Shown: positions 1 to 7,630 of the stretch, in pieces
Position numbering within the stretch: position 1 is the first letter of the stretch
How the letters are laid out: the number at the start of each line of letters is the position of its first letter
Assembly (NCBI GenBank): GCA_910583935.1
Contig: CAJTZM010000008.1
Location: 1 to 40,077, forward strand
Direction of reading: 5' to 3'
From: an uncultured Oscillospiraceae bacterium
Lineage (GTDB): Bacteria; Bacillota; Clostridia; Oscillospirales; Ruminococcaceae
DNA length: 40,077 nt
The notes under the pieces: generated by a model
Seen by the model: the letters and a program-made list of their open reading frames with translations, nothing else
Database searches by the model: none
What the model was told of the DNA's origin: nothing
Made by a program: the position numbers and the translations under genes

Positions 1-654
1 GCCGGCGTGGGGGCAAGGGGCCAGCAGGAACGCCCCCTCGCCCAGCAGAAGGTCCCGGGCGGCCTGCAGCTGGCAAAACCCCTCGGGTGTGCCGGGCTCT
101 ACCAAAAGCAAAAGCCTTTGGGTCGCCTGCCATAGCCGGGACAGGGCTGCCGGCCGGTTCTCGGGGGAAATTTCGTTTAGGACGTAGGAGGCGCTCACCA
201 GCTGGGCGGACGGCAGCGGCGGATCGCCGGTCAAATCCCCGGCAAGCCATCGGGCGCTTTGCAGCGGCTCGGAACCGGCTTTCATCAGCGTTTGACCCAG
301 CCGGGCCATGGCCGGTTCACGCTCCAGACAGGTGATCTCTTTTAGCTCCAGCAGCGCATCCGCCGCCCAGACCGCGGCGCCGGTTCCCGCACCCACATCC
401 AGCAGAGTGTAGGGCTCTTTTCCCAGCAGGGGGAGGACCTGAGCCAGCGCGGCGCAGACAGCGCCGAAGGTGGCGGGCATCCGCACGGCGGCGTAGGCCA
501 GAGTCTGCCGGTCGGTGCTGACCAACCGTTTTCCCTGGCCGCTTTCCTCTTGATAGCGCCGGGAAAGCGCCTTTACCTCCTGCCTGAGACCAAAAGCGCC
601 GGCTTTTTCTATCTGCTTTTCAATGGCCGCCCGCAGCGGCAGCGGAAACTCCAT
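1..654 (-). CDS. Rsm22-type small-ribosomal-subunit methyltransferase, partial
   Basis: The 218 codons visible start at ATG 654 behind a good GGAGG and run off the left edge, so the C-terminus is missing. A Rossmann SAM-binding loop LLDVGAGTGAA lies at residues 84-94. It is preceded by RMPATFGAV (58-66), which is typical of the Rsm22/METTL17 family, and the visible part ends in APCPH (212-216), the start of the cysteine/histidine-rich segment of that family. Members act on or assemble with the small ribosomal subunit; the exact substrate in bacteria is not settled. A consensus promoter lies about 50 bases upstream and the ABC exporter terminator just beyond it, so this is its own transcription unit. 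Family assignment is fairly secure; enzymatic activity is inference. Confidence 0.8.
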   Translation of the reverse strand, partial: MEFPLPLRAAIEKQIEKAGAFGLRQEVKALSRRYQEESGQGKRLVSTDRQTLAYAAVRMPATFGAVCAALAQVLPLLGKEPYTLLDVGAGTGAAVWAADALLELKEITCLEREPAMARLGQTLMKAGSEPLQSARWLAGDLTGDPPLPSAQLVSASYVLNEISPENRPAALSRLWQATQRLLLLVEPGTPEGFCQLQAARDLLLGEGAFLLAPCPHAG

Positions 655-706
655 ATCCAATCCTCCGTCCGTCGTTTTTGTCCGATGTGCCATCGGCTAT
701 TTCTTT

Positions 707-735
707 AGTGTAAAGGACAGGACTGGGAATGTCAA
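707..735 (-). promoter_or_regulatory. sigma-A promoter of the Rsm22-like gene
   Basis: On the minus strand TTGACA (730-735), 17 bases, then TACACT (707-712). The expected transcript start is about 45 bases upstream of the ATG at 654. Confidence 0.75.
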
Positions 736-744
736 CGCACCACA

Positions 745-775
745 GAAAAAACAGCCGCAAAAAGCGGCTGTTTTG
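745..775 (-). terminator. Rho-independent terminator of the ABC exporter gene
   Basis: Stem ACAGCCGC/GCGGCTGT (751-758 with 764-771). On the minus strand it is followed by a run of T. It starts a few bases after the exporter stop codon. Confidence 0.85.
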
Positions 776-776
776 A

Positions 777-2465
777 TCAGTTGGCAATGCGGAACAAACT
801 GTAGAATTCCCCTTTTTGCGCCATGAGGTTTTCGAAATCGCCCTGCTCCACGATCCGGCCGTTTTTCATCACAAGGATTTGGTCGCATCCTTGCAGGGAT
901 TCTTCGGTGAGCTTATGGGTGACGAGGATGGCAGTCAGGTCCTTTTTTCTGGTCAGGGTCTGGTCGATCTGGCGGGTGGTCCGATTGTCCAGCCCGGCGG
1001 TGGCCTCGTCCATAATAAGTACCGGCGTGTTTCGCAAAAACGCCCGGGCGATGGCCATTCGCTGCCGCTCTCCGCCGGAGAGATTACGCCCGCCCTCTTC
1101 GATTTGGGCGTCCAGCCCCTGGGGCAGCGACGAAACCTTTTCCGCCAGTCCCGCGTCCGCTACCGCCTGCTCCAGCGCCTGCTGGGGGAAATCCTGGCAC
1201 AGGGCGATATTGCTGCGGACGGTGTCGTCAAACAAAAACACGTTTTGGTGGATCATCGACACTTGCTTATAATAGTCTTCTTTGGAAAAATCCTCTACCG
1301 GCCGGCCGTTGAGGAGAATCTGCCCCTGGTAGCCGCTGTAATAGCGCATCAGCAGCTTTAACAGGGTGCTTTTCCCACAGCCGGAAGCGCCGACCAGCGC
1401 GTATTTTTTCCCGCGCTCAAACCGCAGGTCGATGTGATGCAGAACCGTTTCGTCTTCGCTGTAGCCAAAGGACAGATCCCGCAGTTCAATCGACTGCACC
1501 GGCAATGGAAGAGGCGCTTTCGGTCCGGCAAAGGTGCCAACCGGCGCCAGCAGCTTTTCCAGCCGCTCGTTGACCGCCTTGGCTCCTTTGATGGAGGCCA
1601 GCATATCCGAAAGGTTCCAAATCGGACCTAAGACGGAGCCCATTAACGTCTGTGCCGCGATCAGTGTACCGGCGGTCATGACGCCTTTAGCCACTAAAAT
1701 GGCCGAAACGGCGATAACCAAAATGTAGTTGACCCGGCCGGCGCCGTAGGAGCAGCAGGAGGACCATCCCTGTAGCAGCCGCAGGCGAAGCTGGCTCTGC
1801 TCGACACAGTGGTTCAGACTGCCGTGGCTTTTTTCCATCTGCGGGGCCACGCCGTAGCTTTTGATCATTTCAAAGCCTGAGAAAATGTCCTTAAGCCGAA
1901 CGGTATACCTCTCCAGCGCCTGAACGGCTTTTTTCTGCCGGGTGGCCAGCCCTTTGCCGAACAGGACCGGCACGATCAAAGAGGCGCCGCTGAGCACCAG
2001 TACCAGCAAAGCGATGCCGGGCTGTAAGGACGCCATGGCCCCAGCGGCGCTTGGCAAGAGCAACAGTTCGGAGGCGGCGCGGATGATAACATAGACATAG
2101 TCCGAGTCAAACAGCTTGATGTCGTTTTGGAAGACGGACAGGTATCGGGCCGAGTTGCTTTTTTGAAATGTTTCCATATCCATGGACAACAAATTGTTAA
2201 ACAGGTCATTTTTCACCTGGACCATGATCTGTTTCCGATAGATCCCCCGGGCGGCGTGGCCTAAGTAGATGGTAAAGGCGATTACCATTAAAAGTGACGC
2301 GCCTTTTATCAGCTCCCACTTTAGCCGATCAAGATCCCCGGCAGTAGCGGTGTCGATGATATCCCGCAGGTTAAAGGCAAACACCAGCCAGAGCGCATCG
2401 CTTAACCAGGTGGCGATGACGGCGTTGATCAGAAGAATAGGGTGCCTGAATAGGTATTTTCGCAT
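777..2465 (-). CDS. ABC exporter half-transporter (fused membrane and ATPase domains)
   Basis: 562 residues. An N-terminal six-helix exporter domain (about 1-300) is followed by a nucleotide-binding domain (about 325-562). Seen directly: Walker A GASGCGKST (359-367), Q-loop Q407, signature LSGGE (462-466), Walker B VLIMDEA (482-488) and switch H517, so all ATPase motifs are intact. The length is typical of a half-transporter that dimerises in the membrane. The ATG follows GGGAGG. No second half-transporter is adjacent, so a homodimer is likely. A 30-codon ORF and a hairpin precede it in the same transcript, and a palindromic operator sits at the promoter, so expression is probably regulated. 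The substrate (peptide, lipid or drug) cannot be read from the sequence. Confidence 0.9.
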   Translation of the reverse strand: MRKYLFRHPILLINAVIATWLSDALWLVFAFNLRDIIDTATAGDLDRLKWELIKGASLLMVIAFTIYLGHAARGIYRKQIMVQVKNDLFNNLLSMDMETFQKSNSARYLSVFQNDIKLFDSDYVYVIIRAASELLLLPSAAGAMASLQPGIALLVLVLSGASLIVPVLFGKGLATRQKKAVQALERYTVRLKDIFSGFEMIKSYGVAPQMEKSHGSLNHCVEQSQLRLRLLQGWSSCCSYGAGRVNYILVIAVSAILVAKGVMTAGTLIAAQTLMGSVLGPIWNLSDMLASIKGAKAVNERLEKLLAPVGTFAGPKAPLPLPVQSIELRDLSFGYSEDETVLHHIDLRFERGKKYALVGASGCGKSTLLKLLMRYYSGYQGQILLNGRPVEDFSKEDYYKQVSMIHQNVFLFDDTVRSNIALCQDFPQQALEQAVADAGLAEKVSSLPQGLDAQIEEGGRNLSGGERQRMAIARAFLRNTPVLIMDEATAGLDNRTTRQIDQTLTRKKDLTAILVTHKLTEESLQGCDQILVMKNGRIVEQGDFENLMAQKGEFYSLFRIAN

Positions 2466-2491
2466 AACGTCCTCCCATTATAAAGGAAAGG

Positions 2492-2517
2492 GCATAGGCT
2501 TCGAACCAAGCTTATGC
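2492..2517 (-). promoter_or_regulatory. Intercistronic stem-loop before the ABC exporter
   Basis: The 10-bp stem GCATAGGCTT/AAGCTTATGC (one G-T pair) with loop CGAACC overlaps the stop codon of the small ORF and precedes the exporter ribosome-binding site. It lacks a true U-run, so it is more likely a translational or processing element than a terminator. Confidence 0.5.
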
Positions 2518-2604
2518 TGTCGTTCTGTCGTCTCCCTTTCGTATCTCGTGGTTTACAGATTTTTGACGGTTTCTTTTTCGCAGCCGAATAAAGTTTTCCT
2601 TCAT
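2512..2604 (-). CDS. Small ORF (30 aa) upstream of the ABC exporter
   Basis: ATG 2604 follows an excellent AAAGGAG (2614-2620) at 9 bases, and the frame is open for 30 codons to TAA. The peptide is strongly basic (begins MKENFIRLRKRNRQK) and has no signal peptide or cysteine. It lies between the promoter/operator and the exporter start. It could be a leader peptide controlling the exporter, a small protein, or a peptide the exporter handles. I do not recognise a family. Confidence 0.5.
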   Translation of the reverse strand: MKENFIRLRKRNRQKSVNHEIRKGDDRTTA

Positions 2605-2622
2605 AGAAAAAATCTCCTTTCC

Positions 2623-2637
2623 AAGACAACTTGTCTT
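2623..2637. promoter_or_regulatory. Perfect 15-bp palindrome at the exporter transcription start (operator)
   Basis: AAGACAACTTGTCTT is a perfect dyad (7-bp arms, 1-base centre) just downstream of the minus-strand -10 box, where a MarR/TetR/GntR-size repressor would block initiation. No cognate regulator gene is adjacent. Confidence 0.55.
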
Positions 2638-2643
2638 TTTCTT

Positions 2644-2672
2644 ACAATAGCAGGTTTTGCCAGAAAAAGCAA
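2644..2672 (-). promoter_or_regulatory. Promoter of the small ORF/ABC exporter unit
   Basis: Minus strand TTGCTT (2667-2672), 17 bases, TATTGT (2644-2649), with an extended -10 TG. Confidence 0.6.
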
Positions 2673-2690
2673 TCAACCGGTGCGCAAGTT

Positions 2691-2725
2691 CAAAAAAGCG
2701 GCCTCAACCATCGGTTGAAGCCGCT
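2691..2725 (-). terminator. proS terminator
   Basis: Stem AGCGGC-c-TCAACC/GGTTGA-AGCCGCT (2697-2725), followed on the minus strand by six T. It starts 16 bases after the proS stop. Confidence 0.85.
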
Positions 2726-2740
2726 TTTGTCCCATTCGTT

Positions 2741-4177
2741 TTAATAGGCCTTGCCCCAGTAGACCATCGCCTTGGCGGGCTTGCCGCAGCAGGCGCACAC
2801 GTCGTCCAGATGCTCCTGCTCAAAGGGCATACAGCGAGAGGTAACGCCGGCCTTTTCCTTAAAGGCCTCCTCGCAGGCCAGGTCGCCGCACCACATGGCT
2901 TTGATAAAGCCGTTTTCCCCGTTGGCCGCCTGGATCATCTCGTCCATGCTGTGGGCGGTGAAGGTGCGTCTTTCCCGGTTTGCCAGCGCCTTTTGGTACA
3001 GCCGGTCATGGAGCTGCTCCAGCAGCTGGGGGATCGCCGTTTCCAGCTGGTCTAAAGCGACCACCGTTTTTTCCCGGTTGTCCCGGCTGACCAGCACGCA
3101 TTGGTTTTGCTCAATGTCCCGGGGACCGATCTCCAGCCGCAGGGGAACGCCCTTCATTTCGTATTCGGCGTATTTCCAGCCCGGGGAGTTATTGGAATCG
3201 TCCATCTTTACCCGGCAGAAGTGGGACAGCCGCTCTTTTAATTCCGCCGCCTTTTCCAGTACGCCCTCCTTATGCTGGGCCACCGGAACGATGACCACCT
3301 GGACCGGCGCCACCTGCGGGGGAAGAACCAGACCGTTGTTGTCTCCGTGAGTCATGATGATCGCGCCGATAATCCGGGTGCTCACCCCCCAGGAGGTTTG
3401 GTAAGGATATTGCAGGGTGTTGTCCCGCCCGGTAAATTGGATATCAAAGGCTCTGGCGAAGCCGTCCCCGAAATAGTGGGAGGTGCCGGACTGCAGGGCC
3501 TTGCCGTCGTGCATCATCGCCTCGATGGTGTAGGTGGACTCGGCCCCGGCGAATTTTTCCTTGTCGGTCTTTTTGCCCTTTACCACCGGAACGGCTAATG
3601 CCTGCTCACACAGCTGGGCATAGATGTTGAGCATCTGCTCCGTTTCCGCGATAGCCTCTTCGGCGGTTTCGTGCATGGTATGGCCCTCCTGCCAGAGAAA
3701 CTCCATGGTCCGCAGGAAGGGCCGGGTGGTTTTTTCCCACCGAAGCACTGAACACCACTGGTTGTACAGCTTGGGCAGGTCCCGGTAGGAATTGATGACA
3801 TGGGCGTAATGCTCGCAGAATAGGGTTTCGGAGGTGGGCCGCACACATAGCCGTTCCGCAAGCTTTTCATTGCCGCCGTAGGTGACCCAGGCCACCTCCG
3901 GCGCAAAGCCTTCCACATGATCCTTTTCTTTCTGCAATAAGCTTTCCGGGATGAGCATTGGCATATAGACGTTTTCGTGTCCGGTTCTTTTAAAGGCGCC
4001 GTCCAGCCACTTTTGGATGTTTTCCCAGATGGCGTAGCCGTATGGGCGCAAAATCACACATCCGCGCACGCTGGAATAGTCAATCAGCTCGGCCTTTTTT
4101 ACTACGTCGGTGTACCATTTGGCAAAATCCTCCTCAATTGAGGTGATCGCCTCCACCATTTTTTTGTTGTCTGCCAT
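2741..4177 (-). CDS. proS: Prolyl-tRNA synthetase (short, archaeal/eukaryotic-type)
   Basis: About 478 residues. It charges tRNA-Pro with proline in the cytosol. The N-terminus (MADNKKMVEAITSIEEDF), class II core motifs such as RPTSETLF and LRTMEFLWQEGHT, and the absence of the large bacterial insertion domain mark the short ProS type found in many Clostridia and archaea. The ATG at 4177 is preferred because AAGGGAG lies 8 bases upstream; an in-frame GTG at 4186 overlaps that Shine-Dalgarno and is unlikely. The short 5' leader has no room for a T-box. It has its own promoter and terminator, so it is monocistronic. Confidence 0.95.
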   Translation of the reverse strand: MADNKKMVEAITSIEEDFAKWYTDVVKKAELIDYSSVRGCVILRPYGYAIWENIQKWLDGAFKRTGHENVYMPMLIPESLLQKEKDHVEGFAPEVAWVTYGGNEKLAERLCVRPTSETLFCEHYAHVINSYRDLPKLYNQWCSVLRWEKTTRPFLRTMEFLWQEGHTMHETAEEAIAETEQMLNIYAQLCEQALAVPVVKGKKTDKEKFAGAESTYTIEAMMHDGKALQSGTSHYFGDGFARAFDIQFTGRDNTLQYPYQTSWGVSTRIIGAIIMTHGDNNGLVLPPQVAPVQVVIVPVAQHKEGVLEKAAELKERLSHFCRVKMDDSNNSPGWKYAEYEMKGVPLRLEIGPRDIEQNQCVLVSRDNREKTVVALDQLETAIPQLLEQLHDRLYQKALANRERRTFTAHSMDEMIQAANGENGFIKAMWCGDLACEEAFKEKAGVTSRCMPFEQEHLDDVCACCGKPAKAMVYWGKAY

Positions 4178-4224
4178 TGCGTTCACTCCCTTTTAGGACA
4201 ATCGTCCATTCTTCTTGAACCTTC

Positions 4225-4253
4225 ATTATAATATAGATCAATCCTGATTTCAA
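4225..4253 (-). promoter_or_regulatory. proS promoter
   Basis: Minus strand TTGAAA (4248-4253), 17 bases, TATAAT (4225-4230), giving a leader of about 40 bases. Confidence 0.85.
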
Positions 4254-4404
4254 CAAAAACAGCCGGATTTTTTGAAAGATTTCATTTTTACATTGTTCGT
4301 CCTCTCAAAAGGGGTCTGCTTAGCCCATTGAATTGTACCACGGGTTTAGACTTCATACAATCTTTGTAAATACATTGAAAGTAAAGAGAGACTGCACACT
4401 TTCC
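4254..4404. other. Intergenic region between the divergent proS and glmS promoters
   Basis: About 150 AT-rich bases with no convincing ORF, repeat or structured RNA on either strand. Confidence 0.6.
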
Positions 4405-4433
4405 TTGCCTTTGGCGGGGGGATTTGGTATAAT
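4405..4433 (+). promoter_or_regulatory. glmS promoter
   Basis: TTGCCT (4405-4410), 17 bases, TATAAT (4428-4433) with extended -10 TGG. It drives a leader of about 310 bases containing the ribozyme. Confidence 0.8.
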
Positions 4434-4555
4434 AGCCTAAACCCGGGCAGGAACCTTATGGCCGTACTTGACATAGGATGGAAGTGCCGAGCGGAAGAAG
4501 AAGGGAGGGCAGTTGCGAAAAAACAGCGGAAAGGAGGATGAATGGGGCATTTTTC

Positions 4556-4692
4556 AAAAGAAGCGCCACAGCCGCGTATTCGGCGCGGTCGACGAGGCGG
4601 GAGGAGTATCGAAATCTCGGCGGGTGCCTCCCCGCAGCGTTCCCCTGCGAGAGAATACAGCAAAACCGCAGGCAACTGACGGCACAACACAG
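4556..4692 (+). ncRNA. glmS self-cleaving ribozyme (glucosamine-6-phosphate sensor)
   Basis: The core matches the glmS ribozyme consensus. AAGCGCCA is at 4561-4568, with the expected cleavage between A4562 and G4563. GACGAGG follows at 4591-4597, then GGGAGG, then TATCGAAATCTCGGCGG (4608-4624), with CCTCCC closing a stem with GGGAGG. A later stem CCTGCG/CGCAGG (4644-4672 region) corresponds to P4. Its position in the leader directly ahead of glmS confirms it. In this class GlcN6P acts as the cofactor for cleavage, and the cut mRNA is degraded, giving feedback control of amino-sugar synthesis. Ends are approximate. Confidence 0.93.
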
Positions 4693-4752
4693 TATTCCGG
4701 GAACCATTCGTTTTTTGAAATACGATTATTTACATAGACAGGAGAATTGAAT

Positions 4753-6573
4753 ATGTGTGGTATTGTAGGTTACTCCGGCCCAAAGGCCGCCGTTTCCGTT
4801 TTATTAGAAGGACTCAGCGCGCTGGAATACCGAGGCTATGATTCAGCGGGCGTTTCCGTATTCAGCGAAGGGGCCTTGAAAACCGTCAAGGCTGCCGGGC
4901 GGCTGGCGGCGGTTTCCGGTCTGCTTTCCGCATCGCCGCTGCCGGGCCGATGCGGGATCGGCCATACCCGCTGGGCCACTCATGGGGAGCCCTCTGACGC
5001 CAACGCCCATCCTCACGGAACAGACCGGCTGAGCCTGGTTCACAACGGCATTATTGAAAACTATGGAGAGTTAAAGGCGGAGCTTTCCGCCGCCGGCTAT
5101 ACCTTTCAGACCCAGACGGATACGGAGGTTGCCGCCAAGCTTTTGGATTCCTGCTACCATGGGGACCCAATCGCCGCCATTCGGGAAGCGTGCGCGAAGA
5201 TGGAGGGCTCCTACGCTTTCGGCATTTTGTTTGCCGACCGCCCCGGCGAGGTCTACGGCACCCGTTTAAACAGTCCGCTTTTAGCTGCGGTGGGGGAAGG
5301 CGAGGGCTTTTTGGCCTCGGACATTTCGGCGGTTTTGCAGTACACAAAGCGGTATTACGCCCTGGAGCACGGTGAAATTGTAAAAATCTCGCCAGACGGC
5401 GCAGTATCTATCTGCAGCATGAACGGCAATCCGGTGAAAAAGGAGCTGCTTACCGCCCAATGGGATGTGGAGCAGGCGCAGAAAAACGGCTATGCACATT
5501 TTATGCGCAAGGAAATTTTTGAGCAGCCCACCGCTCTTTTTAACACAATTCATCCCCGGATTAGTCAGGGGCTGCCGGATTTTCGCCGGGATGGAATTGA
5601 GCCGGGCTTTTTTAAGAATATAACCCGCGTCCAAATGGTTGCCTGCGGTACCGCCAGCTATGCGGGCTTTATCGGCAAAAACGTCATTGAGAAGCTGGCC
5701 CGAGTTCCGGCGGAGGTGGACATCGCTTCTGAGTTCCGGTACCGCGACCCGATTTTGGACCCCTCTCAGCTGGTTGTGGTGATCTCCCAGTCGGGTGAGA
5801 CGGCAGATACGCTGGCGGCTCTGCGGCTCGCCAAAAAGCAAGGGATCCGGACGCTGGCCATTGTCAATGTGGCCGGTTCCACCATCGCCCGAGAGGCGGA
5901 TATTGTTCTATATACCTACGCGGGCCCGGAAATCGCTGTGGCCAGCACCAAGGCCTATTCGGTCCAAACCGGTGTTTTGTATCTGCTGGCAATTCAAATC
6001 GCCATGGAAAAAAGCCGGATTACAAAGGAGCAGGCTGCCGGCTATGTGGAGCGTTTATTGCAGGCGGTTGAAAAGACAAAGGAAGCGCTGGAAACCGATC
6101 CCAAAACCCGTGAATTAGCGGCAATGCTCAAAGGCCAGGAGGACCTTTTCTTTATTGGCCGGGGTGCGGACTTTGCCCTTTGCCGGGAGGGCTCATTAAA
6201 GCTCAAGGAGATTTCCTATATCCACAGCGAGGCCTACGAGGCGGGAGAGCTAAAGCATGGGACCATTTCCCTGATCACCGACGGCGTTCCGGTTATTGCG
6301 GTGGCGACCCAGTCGTCGCTGCTGCCCAAGACCATCAGCAATATTAAGGAGACCCGCGCTCGCGGCGCCAAGGTCATTTTGATCTGCAAGCAGAGCGACG
6401 AGGTAGGAGAGGATGTATACGAGCACATCATCCGCCTGCCGGATCTGGAGGACCTGTTTGCGCCGATTCTGGCGGTGATCCCCTTGCAGCTGCTTGCCTA
6501 TCATACGGCGGTGGCCCGGGGCTGCGACGTGGATAAACCCCGCAATCTGGCAAAATCAGTTACGGTGGAATAA
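4753..6573 (+). CDS. glmS: Glutamine-fructose-6-phosphate aminotransferase
   Basis: 606 residues. It makes glucosamine-6-phosphate from fructose-6-phosphate and glutamine, the entry step to UDP-GlcNAc and peptidoglycan. The start must be ATG 4753, because removal of Met exposes the catalytic Cys of MCGIVGYSG; a TTG two codons upstream would bury it. AGGAG lies 8 bases upstream. Seen directly: LEYRGYDSAG, GHTRWATHG, the SIS-domain SQSGETADT, and the C-terminal PRNLAKSVTVE. Full length and apparently intact. Regulated by the ribozyme in its leader; a terminator follows. Confidence 0.97.
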   Translation: MCGIVGYSGPKAAVSVLLEGLSALEYRGYDSAGVSVFSEGALKTVKAAGRLAAVSGLLSASPLPGRCGIGHTRWATHGEPSDANAHPHGTDRLSLVHNGIIENYGELKAELSAAGYTFQTQTDTEVAAKLLDSCYHGDPIAAIREACAKMEGSYAFGILFADRPGEVYGTRLNSPLLAAVGEGEGFLASDISAVLQYTKRYYALEHGEIVKISPDGAVSICSMNGNPVKKELLTAQWDVEQAQKNGYAHFMRKEIFEQPTALFNTIHPRISQGLPDFRRDGIEPGFFKNITRVQMVACGTASYAGFIGKNVIEKLARVPAEVDIASEFRYRDPILDPSQLVVVISQSGETADTLAALRLAKKQGIRTLAIVNVAGSTIAREADIVLYTYAGPEIAVASTKAYSVQTGVLYLLAIQIAMEKSRITKEQAAGYVERLLQAVEKTKEALETDPKTRELAAMLKGQEDLFFIGRGADFALCREGSLKLKEISYIHSEAYEAGELKHGTISLITDGVPVIAVATQSSLLPKTISNIKETRARGAKVILICKQSDEVGEDVYEHIIRLPDLEDLFAPILAVIPLQLLAYHTAVARGCDVDKPRNLAKSVTVE

Positions 6574-6587
6574 GAGATTTTCAGAAG

Positions 6588-6626
6588 GGATGCCCGTTGT
6601 CCGAGCTTGGATGACGGGCATTTTTG
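6588..6626 (+). terminator. glmS terminator
   Basis: Stem ATGCCCGT/ACGGGCAT (6590-6597 with 6614-6621), then a T-run. Confidence 0.85.
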
Positions 6627-6630
6627 CGCC

Positions 6631-6659
6631 TTTACGTCCAGCGCACTTTGTTGTATAAT
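6631..6659 (+). promoter_or_regulatory. Promoter of the EFR1/NERD unit
   Basis: TTTACG (6631-6636), 17 bases, TATAAT (6654-6659). The -10 lies inside the left arm of a 12-bp inverted repeat. Confidence 0.6.
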
Positions 6660-6682
6660 AACGATAAAGCCGTTATTATACA
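6652..6682. promoter_or_regulatory. 12-bp perfect inverted repeat over the -10/start region
   Basis: TGTATAATAACG (6652-6663) and CGTTATTATACA (6671-6682) are perfect reverse complements separated by 7 bases. It covers the -10 box and probable start site, so it is likely an operator. A 5' leader of about 110 bases follows before the ATG, in which I see no known riboswitch. Confidence 0.6.
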
Positions 6683-6786
6683 GATTTTTATGGCCGCCCT
6701 ACGGGCATGGCTGATTATACCATGTATAGCTTCGCCTTCATGGCATAATAGCGACATGATTTGACAAAAAGAAAGAGGGAAACAAA

Positions 6787-7575
6787 ATGGAAATTTCTAC
6801 TGTGACTGCTGCCTATTTTAGCCCCACCGATACGACCAGGAAAACAGTTGAGGCTGTTGCACGGGGGATTTTGCCCTCCGCCGTCTCGCTGGATCTGACT
6901 CTGCCGGCGGCGCGGGAGCAGTCTTACGCATTTGGACCTCAGGACCTGCTGGTTATCGGTGTGCCGGTCTACGGGGGGCGCATCCCGGTGCAGGCCGAGG
7001 AGGCAATTCGCCGGATCCACGGCAGCTGCACGCCGGTAGTGTTGGCGGCGGTGTATGGTAACCGCGCCTATGAGGACGCGCTGCTGGAGCTGCGGGATCT
7101 TTTGTCCTGCCAGGGCTTTATTCCGGTGGCGGCTGGCGCTTTTTTGGGCGAACACTCCTTTGGCAATGTGATTGCCGCCGGCCGGCCCGACGGGGAAGAC
7201 CTGGCCAAGTGTACCGATTTTGGCCGCAAAATTGCCTTCTGGCTGTCCCAGTCCTCCTTAGGGGATTCTTCTTTGCAGCTGCCCGGCCATTATCCTTATA
7301 AGCCCCGCGGCGCTCAATCCGGTATTGCCCACGAGATTTCCGGGGAATGCATCCATTGTATGCATTGCGCCGCGGTTTGTCCCACTGGTGCCATTTCGCC
7401 CAAGAGCCCGGCTGTCAAGGATATGAGCCGTTGTATCAAGTGTCAGGCCTGCGCCAAAAAATGTCCCAAGTCGGCGCGGATTGTTCCCGGCGGATTTGTA
7501 GAGACGATGGTCCAAAAGCTTTCCGCCATGTGCGGCGAGGGACGCAAGGAGCCGGAGTTCTTTTTAGGCCGGTAA
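6787..7575 (+). CDS. EFR1-type flavodoxin/ferredoxin fusion protein
   Basis: 262 residues. The flavodoxin-like N-terminal half begins with the phosphate-binding loop YFSPTDTTRKT (10-20). Two [4Fe-4S] motifs follow at C188/C191/C194/C198 and C216/C219/C222/C226. This is the layout of EFR1-family proteins common in anaerobes, thought to act as cytosolic electron carriers or oxidoreductases; the partner is unknown. The ATG follows GAAAGAGGG. A NERD-domain gene starts 55 bases downstream with no terminator between them, so the two are probably co-transcribed. All eight cluster cysteines are present. Confidence 0.88.
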   Translation: MEISTVTAAYFSPTDTTRKTVEAVARGILPSAVSLDLTLPAAREQSYAFGPQDLLVIGVPVYGGRIPVQAEEAIRRIHGSCTPVVLAAVYGNRAYEDALLELRDLLSCQGFIPVAAGAFLGEHSFGNVIAAGRPDGEDLAKCTDFGRKIAFWLSQSSLGDSSLQLPGHYPYKPRGAQSGIAHEISGECIHCMHCAAVCPTGAISPKSPAVKDMSRCIKCQACAKKCPKSARIVPGGFVETMVQKLSAMCGEGRKEPEFFLGR

Positions 7576-7630
7576 TGCGACTGTCTGGTAGCCCTTTGCC
7601 GTAGGATTTTTGTGGAGGTGCGGTACCCAA

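Noticed and set aside
87..335. Plus-strand open frame opposite the Rsm22-like gene
   Set aside because: Basic, low-complexity composition, no ribosome-binding site, and fully antisense to a clear gene.
4178..4260. T-box riboswitch ahead of proS
   Set aside because: The leader is only about 40 bases and has no T-box motif or specifier stem.
4478..4750. Two plus-strand open frames in the glmS leader
   Set aside because: They overlap the glmS ribozyme core, whose conservation explains the sequence, and lack family features.
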